A DNA stretch of 46,130 nucleotides from the NCBI RefSeq assembly GCF_022376445.1, contig NW_025955278.1, positions 1 to 46,130 on the forward strand, written 5' to 3'. Position 1 is the first letter of the stretch. Each line of letters begins with the position of its first letter. Both the position numbers and the translations under genes were made by a program. Of the stretch, positions 10,187-23,391 are shown one piece after another. Origin of the DNA: Fomitopsis serialis. Its lineage: Eukaryota > Basidiomycota > Agaricomycetes > Polyporales > Fomitopsidaceae. Under the pieces are notes generated by a model, which made no database searches, had not been told where the DNA came from, and was given only the letters and a program-made list of their open reading frames with translations.

Positions 10187-11275
10187 ATGGACTCGGACGA
10201 CTTCATGGGCGACGCCTCCGCGCTGTACAACGACACCGTCGACCTCACCGACGACGGCGGCGAGATTCACTACGGGCCGCTGGTCCTGACGGTCGCACCG
10301 AAGGTACGTGCGAACTTGGCTCTCCTTGCACCCACGCGTGATGGGGAGCTGGGACTGGCGTTAGGTATGGCTGCGATTAGTGGTGTTGACTGGGTCGCGT
10401 AGGAAGGCAAGGTGCGTTCGTGCGCGATGGAGGTTCTGGCGGTGAGGGCTCCTCTGAAACGGACATCTCCAGGCGAACACGCTGCTAGCGGACCACCTCT
10501 TCTCGCCCTCGCTCCTCCTCGCCGAGCGCATCGAGCGCGGGCTCATCCCGCTCGAAGGCAAGACCGGTACGTGCACCTCCTCCCACACATACCCAATACG
10601 CGCGGTTCACGTCACGACGGGATGTCCCAGTCGTCGAGCTCGGCGCAGGGTGCGCGCTGCCGTCCCTCCTCGCGTCCACGCTCGCGAAGCCGCCCGAACT
10701 GGTCGTGATCACGGACTACCCCGACGACACGATCCTCGGGAACCTCAAACAGAACGTACGGAGGAACGCGTACCGCGCCGCGCCCGGGTGCGCCGTGCAC
10801 TGCCGGGGCTACGAATGGGGCCAGGATTCCAGCCCGCTACTGTACGTACACCGCACTCCTCTCCTCAACCCGACGGCGACGTCCCCGCCCCAGATCCCTC
10901 CTCCCGGACCGCGCGGACCCGGCAGCCGGCTTCGACGTCGTCGTCCTCTCCGACCTCCTCCACTTCGACGGGTCGCACGGCGTGCTGCTCGCCTCGCTCA
11001 CCGCGCTCCTCCGCAGGTCCCCCACCGCCCGCGCGTACGTTGCGGCGGGGAAGTACACGTTGCCCGTGCACTGCGCGCACTTCGTGCGCATCGCGGCGGA
11101 TGCGGGGATCGTGCTGGAGGAGGGCACGGACACGGCGGAGGATGAGGGGTACGTGTGGCGCGGGGCGATGGAGGTGCGCGGGGGAGGCTTGGACCGGGCG
11201 CAGCTCGGGGTGAGGACAGGGATGTGTCGGTGGTGGGTGGGGCGCTGGGCAGACCCGGACGGGGCCAGTGCGTGA
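10187..11275 (+). CDS. Class I SAM methyltransferase, family 16 / Nnt1-like
   Basis: Exons 10187-10303, 10403-10411, 10473-10566, 10631-10841 and 10894-11275 join to 270 residues. VVELGAGCALPSLL (residues about 74-87) is SAM-binding motif I; VVITDYPDD is the acidic loop that holds the ribose, and DVVVLSDLLHFD is the post-motif typical of METTL21/EFM7 (Nnt1)-like enzymes. Members methylate protein lysines, such as those of elongation factors, or small amines such as nicotinamide; which one applies here is unknown. Exon 2 is only nine bases (GAAGGCAAG, encoding EGK). It is needed to link LTVAPK to ANTLLADHLF, a run I remember as continuous in related proteins. The first intron is 99 nt, longer than its neighbours. 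Confidence 0.88.
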
Positions 11276-14200
11276 ATTGGGGGCGGCGGTGGTTCGAAGT
11301 CGTAGTTTCTGCTGCGCGAGGTGTGTTTCACCGTGTAGTGAGCTAAGATTATGCCTGACGTTACTCTACGTAGAATTGTATTATCAAGTTGGGAATGCCA
11401 AGACTTGGCCTGGGGTCCGCTGTATTGACCATCTGCTTCCGCGCGTGGTTCGTTTGCAGGAACAATGAGGCTCGCAGCCTGCGTTCGTTCATAGAATTGG
11501 TCGGCATTCATCGCTGACTCTGGGGAGTGCTGAGACGGGGCAGTCCGGAAGTGCACGGTCTTTGTGGCGGAGCGTGTCCTACGTACTCTTCTCGTACGCG
11601 AATTCGCGGGCTTTGAGAAAGAAAATAGGGCCTGTTCGACGTCTACGTGCACTATCGAGCCACACCGCGTAGCTTCCTGTTCGTGACGCGCGTCTGTGCA
11701 TTCAGTGCCACTGCGGATCCGTCGAGGTCAGTCGTGTCTTCCTACGTGGGATGACGTTACTGGCAAGGCCTTCTGATTTCTGACAGCTGTTCCAGAAGCC
11801 AGTCCTTGCGTCCCGAAGCTCGCGCCCTCGTGCTCTGCGGTGGCTATAGCGCAAGGAAACCTTATGTCCGAGAACGTCTATGTCGCGGAGCAGCATCGAT
11901 CCCCTCCCGGCCAGCGGTGCGCGTCCCTCGTGCGCATTCTGTCCGGCAGGTGTTGCGTGCACCATGACGTGTTTCCGCACAGAGTTCAGTACGTCCAGTA
12001 CGGGCGGACAGAACCTACTGCGACGGCCTCCCCCGGGCGAAGGACGTCGCGTTCCTTGACGTCTACGGGTAGGATCGCTAGGTACACCCATCTGTATGTG
12101 AGCGCAACCTTCTGCCAGAGTGCGACCAGCTTCTATCTTCTGTTTCCCACCGTAACTTACAGGTTCCTATCGCTCCGCTGGCGTGCCCCGGGCCCGCCAG
12201 CGGCGAACCGTCGATAGTGACGCGATGACGTCCTCCGTACCGTGGTGCTGTGAACCCATTCGGCTGTCGTCCTGGCTCCTTGGCCGATAGGTCTGTCTCT
12301 ATGTTTGAAGCTATTGGATTCTGGGAGTAAGACGGAGCGAGTGGCTGCGGCCTATTGCAGGCACGCCGTCGGGCCTGATACTGGGCACGACCTCGCCAGC
12401 TGGGTCCCGTGGTCCGAAGATCCAACACGGCCAGCGATAGCGATGAGACAGGAACACGCGAACGGCGCGATCGTCGCTCACCGCGTTCGGTTGGCACCGT
12501 CTTCTATCGCAGCATTCAATATCTAACGTTCAACGTTCACTGGCAGCGCGCTGTGTCAGGCGTCCCGGGTCAGCGAAGCTCCGTATCCAATCGCTCAAAT
12601 TTGAACCTGAGACCGTGTGGACGCAGACGCGTCTTGCTCGACGTCCGAGGGCGTGCGCGCAGCCTCTGCTGTGCAAGAGGACGGTCGTGCTGCAGTCGTA
12701 CCCACGCCGCGGGTGGTTCTCGTCAAACTCTGTACTACGGTCACCACCAACTCAACTTTGACCCCCAGCACGTCCTCATCCTCAGGCGGCGACTCCTCGG
12801 TCCAAGATCCGCACTCTTGACATAAATACCAGTCCGTTTCCCAGCTCAGCCCGCTCGCACGCCGACGCGGAGGCTCCCACTCGCACTCGCGGAATTACCG
12901 TACAGTGAGCTTCCGTCCCTTGCTGGTCACGCCCCCATGGGTAAGTTGTGGCGCACAAATGGCGCACCTGAGGCCTGAGCACTGACTGAGTACTGTTCCT
13001 GTTCCGACACCTTCCCCCCGAGATCCGCAGCGAAGCGCGGGCGCAGTTGTGTGCCGCTCGGGTGGCGGGATGGAAGCCGGGGGCTGAGACGGAGCCTGAT
13101 CTGAGCGCTGGCTCGGATCCTGGCCGCGTGATCAGGACACAGAAGGTGGAGGGGAGGGGGAGGGCGGCACGGCGTGGCGCGGGTAGCGTGTGCGGCCGAC
13201 GTTCTGGAATGAAAATGTTACCGGTTTCGGGGGGGCTGTATCATGTGGTGATGACACGTCGCAGCGGGGGAAGGGCGCGCGGTACTATACATTCAGGTTA
13301 TGAGCGGTAAGGCAGCGCGCGCCAGTGGCTGGAGACGCAGCGAGACTGACGCCTTCGGTCACCGGACCAAGTACTGGCAATCGTAGCCTCCACGTCTGTA
13401 CAGCAATTGCGCGGACTGTTGGGCCTGACTGCTGGTGACCTCGGTGCATGATAAGTTTCTCCAGATCCGCGAGCGCGTACGGTACGCTACGAGACTCCCG
13501 GTGGACCTGCAAGACGCACACGCACCGAGGCCGCCATCGTCTACCGACACAGGGCCGAATCGCCTGTGTGTGATGACACGACACACGAGCGCGCCAGCTG
13601 AGACAAGGCACACACGGGACCCTTGGCGTGTCGCTTTGGCTCGCGGCCACAGTGCACGGTGGAACGTTCTCCTCGGGGCGAGTAGACGTCGCTCTGCAGG
13701 TCGTAAGCACGATGAGTCACCTGAGCGCGAACTGGGCTGTGCCGCGGAGTCACACTGTGAGGTTGCCAGTCTCTGTCTGGGGAAGAGCCTGGGCGTCCGT
13801 GCGTCGATGTCCCATAGTGAAGCTCGGAATTGGACGACGGGGGTCGCCGCCGTGCAGGGGTTGCATCCGGCCCAGTAATTGAGTCAGGAGCTTGTAGCAT
13901 GCAGCGGCGGCAGCGAGCGCAGAACGTGCGCGGGAGGCCTTGAGGGCTTGAGTGAAGAACTCCTTGTTCGACATCAGGGTTTGACGTTAACCCATGGCCA
14001 GGCGCCGTGTCCTAGTAGCACTGGCAGGCTAGCCTAGGTCGTCGCACAATCGCGGCGGGCGCAATCCACCAGCAGAATTCTGAGAAAACCGGGCGTCGTA
14101 GGCGCACTGGACGGGGCTCCCGCGAGCCAGCGTGAGTCAATGATGCATTACGAGAAGACCTCTGCGCAGCGGTTCCTCTCGGTCTCTGAACATTGATATT

Positions 14201-17200
14201 GAATGGCGAGAATCCCGAGCGTATTCCGCGTCGGGAAACTCGCCGTTCGATCCAAGTCCGAAGGTTCTCAGATAGCGGCGGGGTTCTCCGGGGCAGGCCA
14301 TGCGCCAGTGTGCGTGCCGGCGGGCTAGTAGTAAGCTCAGGAGCGTGTGCTCGAGAACGCGGGTTTGCCTTCCGGGTAAGTCCCTTTGGAAGAGATGCTG
14401 CAGGAGATCTGGAGAAGGTGCGGACGGACTCGGAGGAGGACCCTCAGGAACGTAAGTAATGCCCCTGCTGCTGCTCGCAGCACGCACGATAGATGGAGAC
14501 TGAGAGGTGCCCGCCTTCCGGACGTTCAAATTCAAACACTAGGGCACCGCAAGCCCCCGAAGCACCTCTGTACTATCCTGAATCGCCTGGGGGTGTTCAC
14601 GGAACGCGACGAGCGCCCGTACACGGTGGCTGCGGTCCACTGCGCGAGCGTTGCACCCGAGGAGCGGGCTCGCCGACAGCTGCCGGGCGGACGCGGTACG
14701 GGGCCCTAGCTCGATTGCTGCGCCGCCCGATGCGCGATGTTCATCGGAAGCCCCGTCAGCGTGCCTGCCAGTGTCTGGCAGCGGTGCGCGTCCGACGATG
14801 GGAGCCCTCGCTGCCGGCGGTCGGGACGCCGACGACGTCCTCTGAGTCCAGGCTGTCGGACATGCGCACTGGACACGATGGACTCAGCCTGACGTCGCAG
14901 AGCACCGTGCGCTGGGGCCGGGGCTCGGGTATCGACCGGCGAGCAGGGAATCAATAGTCGACGTTGGTGCGTATGTCTGTGACAGGCGAACGGACAGCTA
15001 CGTCATCCAAGTTGACGTGCGACAGGGGAGCCAGAGGGCGAGACGCAGACGAGGAAGCCGAGGAGGCCGACGTACACATATGGGAGTCGGGTTGTCCAGG
15101 TGAGCCAGGGCCTGCTCGCCAGATAGATGCGTTGTGTGTTCGACGAGGGCATCGCGCCGCGGAATCTGAGCTTGAGCACGCTATCGTTTACGTGGACGCG
15201 TCCCGGGCCGACTCAGACGACAGCTCGCTGAAACGTAAAGTGCGTTCAAGTTGAGCCGATTGCAATTGCGTCGAGGAAGGAGGTACGGGTGGCCTATACA
15301 TGCCCCGAAAGTATCCAGTGTACCGGGAGGCGCATGCCGCACTCTGAAGACTGCCAGCTCGCGCGACGAGATCGCGATGCCCGGCGTGTCTCTGGGACGT
15401 CCGGGCGTGCAGATACAGCAGGCGGATGGACGGATGCGTGCGGTACGCAGCGTCATGTGAGCGATCGCGAGCCTCGATGTGGCACGAGTGGCTTTGCCAC
15501 AGAAGCAGCGGCCAAGTTCTTGACAGCGAGCAACGCGGCACATCAGACTACCACGAATCACTATCACTGCTGCATCTCGCACCCAGAATCCTGGGCTCGG
15601 GCTGATACGTCCCCTGCCGTACGTTGGTCAGTGTTCGATTAGAATACGGGTGGCAGAGGAAGCTCACGGATAATTGGAATGGAACCGTGGGTGTCGTTCG
15701 CACCCAATCCTCCGCGAGCGCTGACTCAGGAGCGGATAGTCAGCGAAGAGGCGACGTCCAGCATGGGCGACGCCCTGACTGACACGCATCCCAGCCAAAC
15801 TGGCACCGTCGCTCCACTGGCGCGCCCGGGCCAGTCAATTAGGCTCCTCATCACGCTGCGTGAAAGGGACTGAATGGATATCGATGGGTGGATATGGCAT
15901 GCCAACTGCGACGGGCATACCGTGCCTTGCGCTGGGACACCGGTCTCCCAGTCACGGTCCTACGATACCAGTGACCAGACCTTCTCACGCACTAAAACAT
16001 CCGTCGTAGAACGAACCCACCCGTCCGCGTCCATCCGGATTTCACAGCACTCTTGGGGCAGCTTCGCTGCGAGGCTCGCAAACTCGTCCACCGCCACGCC
16101 GCACAGACGTCCGATTGACATCACTCGCAATCACATCGATGGCGCCACCTGAAGGCGTCGCCGCCCGAAACAGGCTACGGACGCGACAAAAGGGGACGGG
16201 GTGAGACTCGACACAAACCACGCACGTGTATATTTGGACGTGGACTGAGTAGCCGGGCAGCGGATCGCTCGCTGGCGGCGGGCGACACGATACGCCTACG
16301 ACATTGGGCCAATCGGCCGGGAGGGGGAGCCCGCAGATCGGCTCGTGCAGAGCGGGGGGAATCAGATCTGGGTGCGGTAGAGGACAGACGGCGAGTTTGG
16401 TAGGATTAGGCTGGGGCCATGAAAGATTGGGAGACCGCGGGGTCATGCGCCCAGTCCGAAGTGGTGATGCGGGGGACACGCAGGCGACGATCGATGGGTG
16501 GAAGCTCGCCGCGGGAGCCGTGCGTCCTCAGACTGCGATGGAGATTTGGCTGAACGACTCGAGGGGACGTTGTGCGTTCATCGATAATATTCCCTCTCGA
16601 CAGGGACAGCCACGAAGTGACCTGTCGCCGTCGCCGACGTAGCATCTAGGTTCTGGGCGAACCGCGAAAGCTGTCGAGCGGAAGCGGTGCCTATAGCACT
16701 GCAGCCACAACAACTGTGGCCGTCAACGTGAAGGTGGCACCGATCGCGCCGGCTACCGTGGCCTCGCACGGCAGCGGGAGTACACGCAACGTCCGCGCAG
16801 ATCATGCGGTGGAAGCCCGCCACGCGGGGACTGCGCGGCGTGTCTTCAGCTTCAAACTCTAGGATCTGAACGTAAACGTTTGAATTTGCACTCTGGAACT
16901 CTATGTGACGCCACGAGCCATAAGGAGAGCGAAACGCACAGGGATAACCCGGTGAGTCGCTTCCATGAACTCTGTCCACTCCAGTTGGGCGGGGTCGCCC
17001 CCCGGCACCCGGCGCACACCGCGTCTGCACAGAAACGCGTGGTGGAGATACCAGCCGAGAACGACGGGGCGGAGAGGATTCCGTGGACCGACCATCGATA
17101 CGTCCGTGGACAGCCATGGGATGCTGATGTGGCTTGACGGTGTCCGACGTCTGCGCCCGGTCAATACGCGCGAAAACTCACGGGGGCCGCGTGAAGTCCA

Positions 17201-20200
17201 GAACGTCTGCTACTCTGACGGAGGCGGCTCTACGGCTGGACAAGAGATAGTCGACGGTCGTCCAGCGCGGAAGCCGTGCGTCCGCTTCGACGCAGGGAGG
17301 CCTGGTGATCGCGGGGTGGCTTCATGCATGGCTGCGATACGGACACCGTCGAGGCGACCCAGGGAACTCTGGGGCCCGGTGCTTCTCCCGCGACAACGAA
17401 CCTGCCCGATTTCAGGTCCGCATCAGCCAGCAGCAGGAGCACAAGCAAGCAAGCACTTACCCTCGCGAGGTGTCCCGAGGATCCCACGGATGCCCGGCGC
17501 GGCGCAAATCTTGTCCAGATACCCCTCCCCCCATCGTAGACGGACGCAGAACTCGAGTCGCAACTTAACTTTAGAGCGACACCACACGCACGGGCGGCAG
17601 CGCGGCGCAACGCTACGCCGATGGGGATACGCTGCACCTAGCTCAAAGTTCCGATTCCAATCACACAAACGTCCGCTGCACATCGCGGCTCCTGGAGCGC
17701 TCGTCCCGCCCGGTCCCCCAAGTCCCTGACGGTCCCTCGTCTCCGGCGAAATAATCATAAACACGACACTCAGACACGACTCGAGGGCCACAACACGCCC
17801 CGCACACATGCCGGCGGGTCGGAGGAGGAAGACGAGATCCATACTCATGGAGATGCACGTGCCCCTATAGTCGTCGACCCGGAGGCTATCTCGCACACCC
17901 GGCACGCGTGCCGAGGGGATATGTACAGTAGTAGCGCCACCAAGCCCCGTAGATTATCGCCGCGCCACAGGAGACACACCTGTGGCCCGAGTGAGTGACA
18001 GCAGTGGCCAGAGAAAGCGGTCCGTGACGCGATCCCTCGCCCGCTGACCCACGGTGATGCTATAGCTAGTCCATGATACCCGGGCGCGTACGCGCTGCGA
18101 GCGACTTCGGAGTGGAAGACATCAGAACCGACACGAAAAGCCTCCGAGCTGGGTTGGCGCCTGGGTGGGTGTGGTCGTCGGAGCCTTTGCGGGGTGCGAG
18201 CGCTGGGCGTGATCGGTCCACGTTGATCACGCAGAGGGGCGACTGCCAGCGGGACTCGGGCTGTGCGGGTGCGTTGCGTGCCCTGGCGTGGGGTGCCTGC
18301 GTAGAGCACCGCGCGCCCTTCAGGTTGAATTTATTCAGGTCCACGATGTTGCGGCGTCCGCTGCGTGCCGCGCTCAGGGCGCGTCGCCGACCGGCGAGCG
18401 AGAGCGAGAGTGCACGGGCACCGTGGCCCGTATGCCACTCCGCGTCCGACCCGCCATCGCCATCTCTGCCACGGGCGGTCGTCCAGCAGGCCACCGAGAG
18501 GAGGGGCCGGATTCGCGGCGCAGATGGCGCAGGATGTGGGCTGTCAAAGAAAAAATCACTGGCCCCGGCAGCCTCCCTCCACGCCAGAGTGTGACAAGAA
18601 GCAGTCGGCACGCGGGAGAAGGGAGAAGGGGGACCGCAGGGGCACGCCATGTCATCCCACTCGCCCGCGCGGCGCGTGTCGCTCGAACAGCAGCACGCAA
18701 AGTCGTCCACGGCCATACCTCCCCACAGAGGCGGAGCGCGCACCCTGCCGGTGTGTTCTGAAAGCCCGGCCGGACGGAGCCCCAGACGAGTGGTGTGTTC
18801 ACAGACAGACTCCAGTCGCGGTGCATGTGTGGGCCCCTCGACGTCGCGCGGATCGCCAGACAGAGACCGGTTCCCTGGCTGTCCCGCCGCGCGGGGGTTG
18901 TGGACAGTGTTCAACGTTCAGTAGTGCCTTCGTGTAGCCTTCGCTCATAACCCACAGACGGTCGCGCGGGCGTAGCCCCCTGCCGGGCGACGGCGCCGAG
19001 TGTCCGCCACCCAGCCAGCCCGACTCGGATCAAAGCCAGAGCAAAATCCAACACAAAGGGCAGCCGTCCGCGGGCAGGGGGCGTGGAACGTCCAGAACAT
19101 CAGCGGTGGAGCAGAACGCGGGGCGCGGGGCGTCACGCCTGCGTCTGCGTCTTCAGCTGGAGGCGTGGACCGCGGGGGACGAATCGGACGGCAGCGCGGA
19201 GGGAAGACGAGCGGGAGGGGCGGATCGCGCCCTCGCCTCGCCGGGCGGCCGCTCTCCTCCCGGACGTGCTGGTCCAAACGTTCAATATCATATATCAAGG
19301 GTAAGGTTCGCAGCGCTTCGCGGCGGGATTCGCAGGGGCAGAGGGCGCGGGGGACGTGTGCGGAGGCGGGCTGTGGCACGCTGCTGATGCCAAGCGCAGA
19401 TGGCACAGTACGTGGAGGCAGGCCATGGACCGGGGAGGCCTGGAGGCCCGAGGCGATCTGCGGCTGCGCGTTGGGCTGTGGTGTGATCGCACGGCGCATG
19501 GGGGATACATGACTGCCAGTCCGCGGGGGGAGCCTGTTGCCTGTGGTATGTGGTCTGTGGTATATGGCCAGAGGTGCTCGGCGCGGGCTGCTGCTTTCTG
19601 TCTGCTTTTCGTGATTGATATTTGGATGGAGATGAGCGAGGGGACGATCGATGAACCACGCATAGCACGAGATCATGGATGAAGATGAAGCTTGAAGATG
19701 AAGATGGGACAGAGATGGAGAGATTCGGAGGGCGACATACGACGGACATACGTTCGACGTGTCGCTCGACTCCCGGCGGCGCGCAATCGATCTCGCAGCA
19801 CGGGCACGGGTGCCAGTGACTGGATCAACGCACGCAGACGCAGGATCATATCATCGCATCTGCTGGTGCCCACGCCGCTGCCTGGCGCGGGCCCGTGCGC
19901 GTGCCTGGCACACTGCCGTCCAGGCTACCAGCCATCCAGACGGCGGTGCAGAGCCGCAACACAGTCCATACAGCGTAGCGCAGGTCAGGGCTGCCCCGCT
20001 GGCGAGGCTCGCGCGCACCCTGGAGGCAGGGGGCGGCCGGGCGCGCATCCGCGAGCTATTGCGACTCTCTCGGGGAAGCGCGACGTTGGTGGCGCGGCCA
20101 CCCCGCCGGTACGGTAGCTTCCCCTGCGCGGCCGCTAGCCTCGCGGCGGAAGAGAAGCGCGCGAACCCGAGTGGAGGGACCACGACTAAGAGAAGGCCGC

Positions 20201-21682
20201 AGGGCACGCCCGTGCGCTGAGTGCGCTCTGTGTATGAATTCGAGACGCGGGCTGGGCCGCGCTGGGGGCGTGATGCATGTCATGTCGGGGGCATTGCACG
20301 GAGGCGATGACTTCACGCCCGGCTGCCCGTCACGATCGACGCGGGGCACGAGCCGCCGCTGCTCGTGGGGCGGAAGCTGGGGAAGTCGCCCCTGGGCCGT
20401 GCCACGTACCTACGAGACGTACGGTGCTACATCGTAGCAGCTCCCATTCGACCAGGGTGACGCGTGACGCAGGACAGAGACCCGGATGACGCGTGGCAGG
20501 GTTCACCGGATGACCGTGACAGCAACTGTTCATGGGCACCCCGGCGACGCGTGACTGGACGCCGAAATAGCACAGTGTGCGGACACTCTGCCAGGAACGA
20601 CGCCACGCCACGATCGCATTCCATCAGGAGGTGCGTAGGGAAGTACGGCGGAGTACGTAATGCGCATCAGTGGCAGAACGGCGGCGCACCCACCATCGGC
20701 ACGTGGGGGGCGAGGAGCGACACGGCAGCGGGAGGGGCGCGCGCCGGCGGATCCAGAGACGCAGAGACGGGGACGCGAGGGAGATTGCGGGGAGCCTGGG
20801 ATGGTGCGAGGGCACACCGGCGGGCGCGATCTGGCGTTTACGTGTAAGTGCAAGGTTTGCGTGGGGACATGGAGCCGGAGATCGCTTGCGTCGCCCGAGA
20901 TTAGGTCCCTGCCGAGAAGATGGGCTGGGTAGATCAGGAAGGCGAGCAGGCCCGGTCTGTTCGATGGGTGCTCGAGGGCGTTGGCCGGTTGAACACCGCA
21001 GGGCGGTGTGGTTACCACGTCGGGGTGGCGGGAGGGCCGCGGGGTGTGAACCTTGGGCGGAGTCGCACGCGCCTTCCTGATATGGGAATTGCGCCAACCG
21101 CGCCGGCGATCTAATGACCGCGAGGAGCTCAGCGGATCGGAGGAGTGACGAAGATCGTAGAACGCGGGCTGGAGGATCTCTCTGACGAGCCCTCCTGCAG
21201 CACGGTCGGGCGGCAGGCAGCGAGGTGGGGACGTCGCGACACGCGCCGCGCGAAGGCGCACACACGGCGGATCCTCCTAAGAAGACTGCCTTATATGGTA
21301 CGAAATCCGGGCAGTGGAAGGTGAGTCGGCCAGCCGAGTGGGAGTGACAGTTGCTGATGGCCCCAGCAGGCCTCCGCACGCTGCCGCGGAAGATCGCGAG
21401 CCCCGGCGGACAGTCTCCGCAGAAATGGGCCGGACGCGTAGGGTTGGCGTTGGGTTACGCCTCCCGAAGCGCACGCGGGAGGAGGCTGCTCCTCGCGCTG
21501 CCGGCGCAGCCTGCGCTTGCCTCCCGCCGCCCTCATATACACCCTCCAGCTTGGCTTAGGTCCCCGCATCCGGCCCCCGCTGCCACCGATCCCACGCACG
21601 CCCAGGCGAGCTAGCCGGTTTCCCCACCCGCACCATCTCCATCTGCCTCCGATCGCTCACTGCCCTTCCCGTCCACGTCCCG
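11276..21682. other. 10.4 kb stretch without a recognisable gene
   Basis: The sequence is GC-rich with many CpG. Open frames up to about 280 codons occur on both strands, overlap each other heavily, are rich in R, P, A and G, and show no motif, signal peptide or plausible chain of exons. These are what random GC-rich DNA gives. Short AT-rich TTGAA/TTCAA clusters stand out at intervals (see findings). The right end, with ctcatatacaccctccagc near 21531, should be the promoter and leader of the next gene. Non-coding RNA or distant regulation is possible but cannot be shown. Confidence 0.6.
19673..19717 (+). repeat. GATGAAGAT purine-rich simple repeat
   Basis: Imperfect copies of GATGAAGAT run from 19675 to about 19710, broken by gcttgaa. 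It is a simple-sequence tract with no coding sign. Confidence 0.6.
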
Positions 21683-23391
21683 ATGTCCCTCGCCCACTAC
21701 GCCCACCACCACAACCGCGCCGGCCCCATGGCCACCGCCGCCTACCCCGCCTACCACGGCGGAGACGCGATCTACGGCATGCACCAGTACTACCCTGCGG
21801 GCACGAGTGCGAGCCCCGTCGAGCACGATTATTCAGCGGGTGAGACTTCCTACATGTCAGACACCTCCAGGGCGCACTGGCCGGCCCAGCCGTCCTCGTC
21901 CGCGTCGTACCCCGCCTCTGTGTCCACCTCCGACTATCCCTCGCCCGCGTCCTCCCAGCCGATGTCTTATCCCTCCGCGTACACCGCGTCCCCCCACCGC
22001 ACCGGCCTCCAGGATCCTTACGCTCCATCGTCCTCGTCCTCCCGCACCTACGCCTCGTCCTCCCTCTCGCAGGCCTCCGCCTCCTCCACACCCGCCCTCC
22101 CCAGCATGCATCGCAGCTCCTGGCCCGCGGGCAACGCCCCCGCCAGCGCGCTCTACGTCGTCGCCCCCGAGCCCGACGCCGACGCGCGCCCCGACGCGCC
22201 CTACGCGAAGGTCAAGACCGAGGAGGAGGAGCTCGAGTCCGGCTTCATCTTCGAGCTCGCGTCCGACGCGCCGCCCTCGCTCCTCACGAACCCGCTGCTC
22301 GACAGCATGCCCGAGGTGCCCCTCCGCGCGACGCAGGCGAGCAAGGAGATGCGCGCGCTCATGGGCGCGTTCCGCCTCGACCCCTTCGCGATGCACAACG
22401 GCGTCAAGAGCGCCGCGAGCCAGAGCGTCCCCGCCGGCATCGAGATCGGGCCCCTCCGCGTGCCCCCCGTCATGTTCGAGTGGCAGGCGGAGCTCGTCCA
22501 GCCGCTCGTCCCAGAGAGCCCGCGCTGGTCCCCCGAGGCGCAGCCGATGCACGCGTTTGACGACGACGAGAAGTGGGCGCACCCGGGCGCGATGGAGGCG
22601 TACGGGGAGGCGTACGACGGCGCGGACGACATGGACGCGGGCGCCGCGTTCCAGCCGGTGATGACCCCCGCGCAGGCGGTCAACTGGGGCGCTGGCTTCG
22701 CGGACCAGCAGGGGATGGTCTCGGCGGCGTCGTCCTCGCCGTCGGGATACCCGGTGCAGCCGCTCTCAGGCAGTGAGTGCACTCCGTTCATCGATACCGT
22801 TTGGTCGACAACATCTGACGGATATCTATTTATACAGTGTTCAACCGGTCTGGGCATTCGTCCTCGTCTCAAGCATCAATATCCCGCTCCCTCCCGTCTC
22901 TTCCCCAGCCCCAGCCGTCCTTGTTCTACCGCCAAACGCAGAACTACGCTCTGTCCTCCCCCACGGCCACGCTCCCGTCACCCAGCGCTCTGCCGTCCCC
23001 ATCGCTCTCCCAGTCGCTCTACTCGCAGCGCAGCACGCCCGGCAGCGCGACCGACATGTACTACCGCCAGCAACAGCACCAACATACCCAGCCACTCCCG
23101 TCCGCCGCCGCCGCCTCTGCGATGCGCATGTCCTCGTCCTCTATCTCAGCGCCAGTCCCGAGCCTCTCGCGCCGGCCCCAGCTCGACTACGCCCAGACGC
23201 ACAGCAGCGCCGTCGCACAGCCGCAGCCGCACTACGCGAGCCCGAGCCCGCCCGCGTTCTCGAGCAACAGCAGCAGCGATGGGGGGGCGGGGATGGCGGC
23301 GGGGCCGGGGCGCTACCGCGACGACACGCTGGGCTGGTACCGCCGCTCTGCGTTCGCGCTCGAGGGGTACACCGCGGCGGCGTGCACGTGA
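21683..23391 (+). CDS. Ser/Pro/Tyr-rich protein of unknown function
   Basis: Exons 21683-22772 and 22838-23391 join to 547 residues. The 65-nt intron has a gtgagt donor, a ctgac branch and a tacag acceptor, and it puts both halves in frame. Residues 1-170 are low-complexity and rich in S, P, Y, A and H. An ordered-looking core of about 150 residues follows, beginning VKTEEEELESGFIFEL, which contains a VKTE match to a sumoylation site, and continuing through MPEVPLRATQASKEMRALMG and GPLRVPPVMFEWQAELVQP. The C-terminal third is again Ser/Gln/Pro-rich. No DNA-binding domain is seen. The composition suits a transcriptional co-regulator, but that is a guess. Strong third-position GC and a single clean intron make it a real gene. 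It sits alone between two long gene-free stretches. Confidence 0.8.

Noticed and set aside
18066..18914. Long minus-strand open frame of 282 codons, with others such as 20530-21379
   Set aside because: All are R/P/A/G-rich, overlap equally long frames on the other strand, lack motifs and splice logic, and are expected in DNA of this GC content.
11276..21682. A centromere or decayed repeat field
   Set aside because: The stretch is GC-rich with normal CpG density and shows no large internal repeats by eye.
21807..22661. Plus-strand 284-codon frame and opposite 241-codon frame inside the Ser/Pro-rich gene
   Set aside because: They are shadows of the real frame at 21683. Their Arg/Pro-rich composition comes from reading GC-rich codons out of frame.
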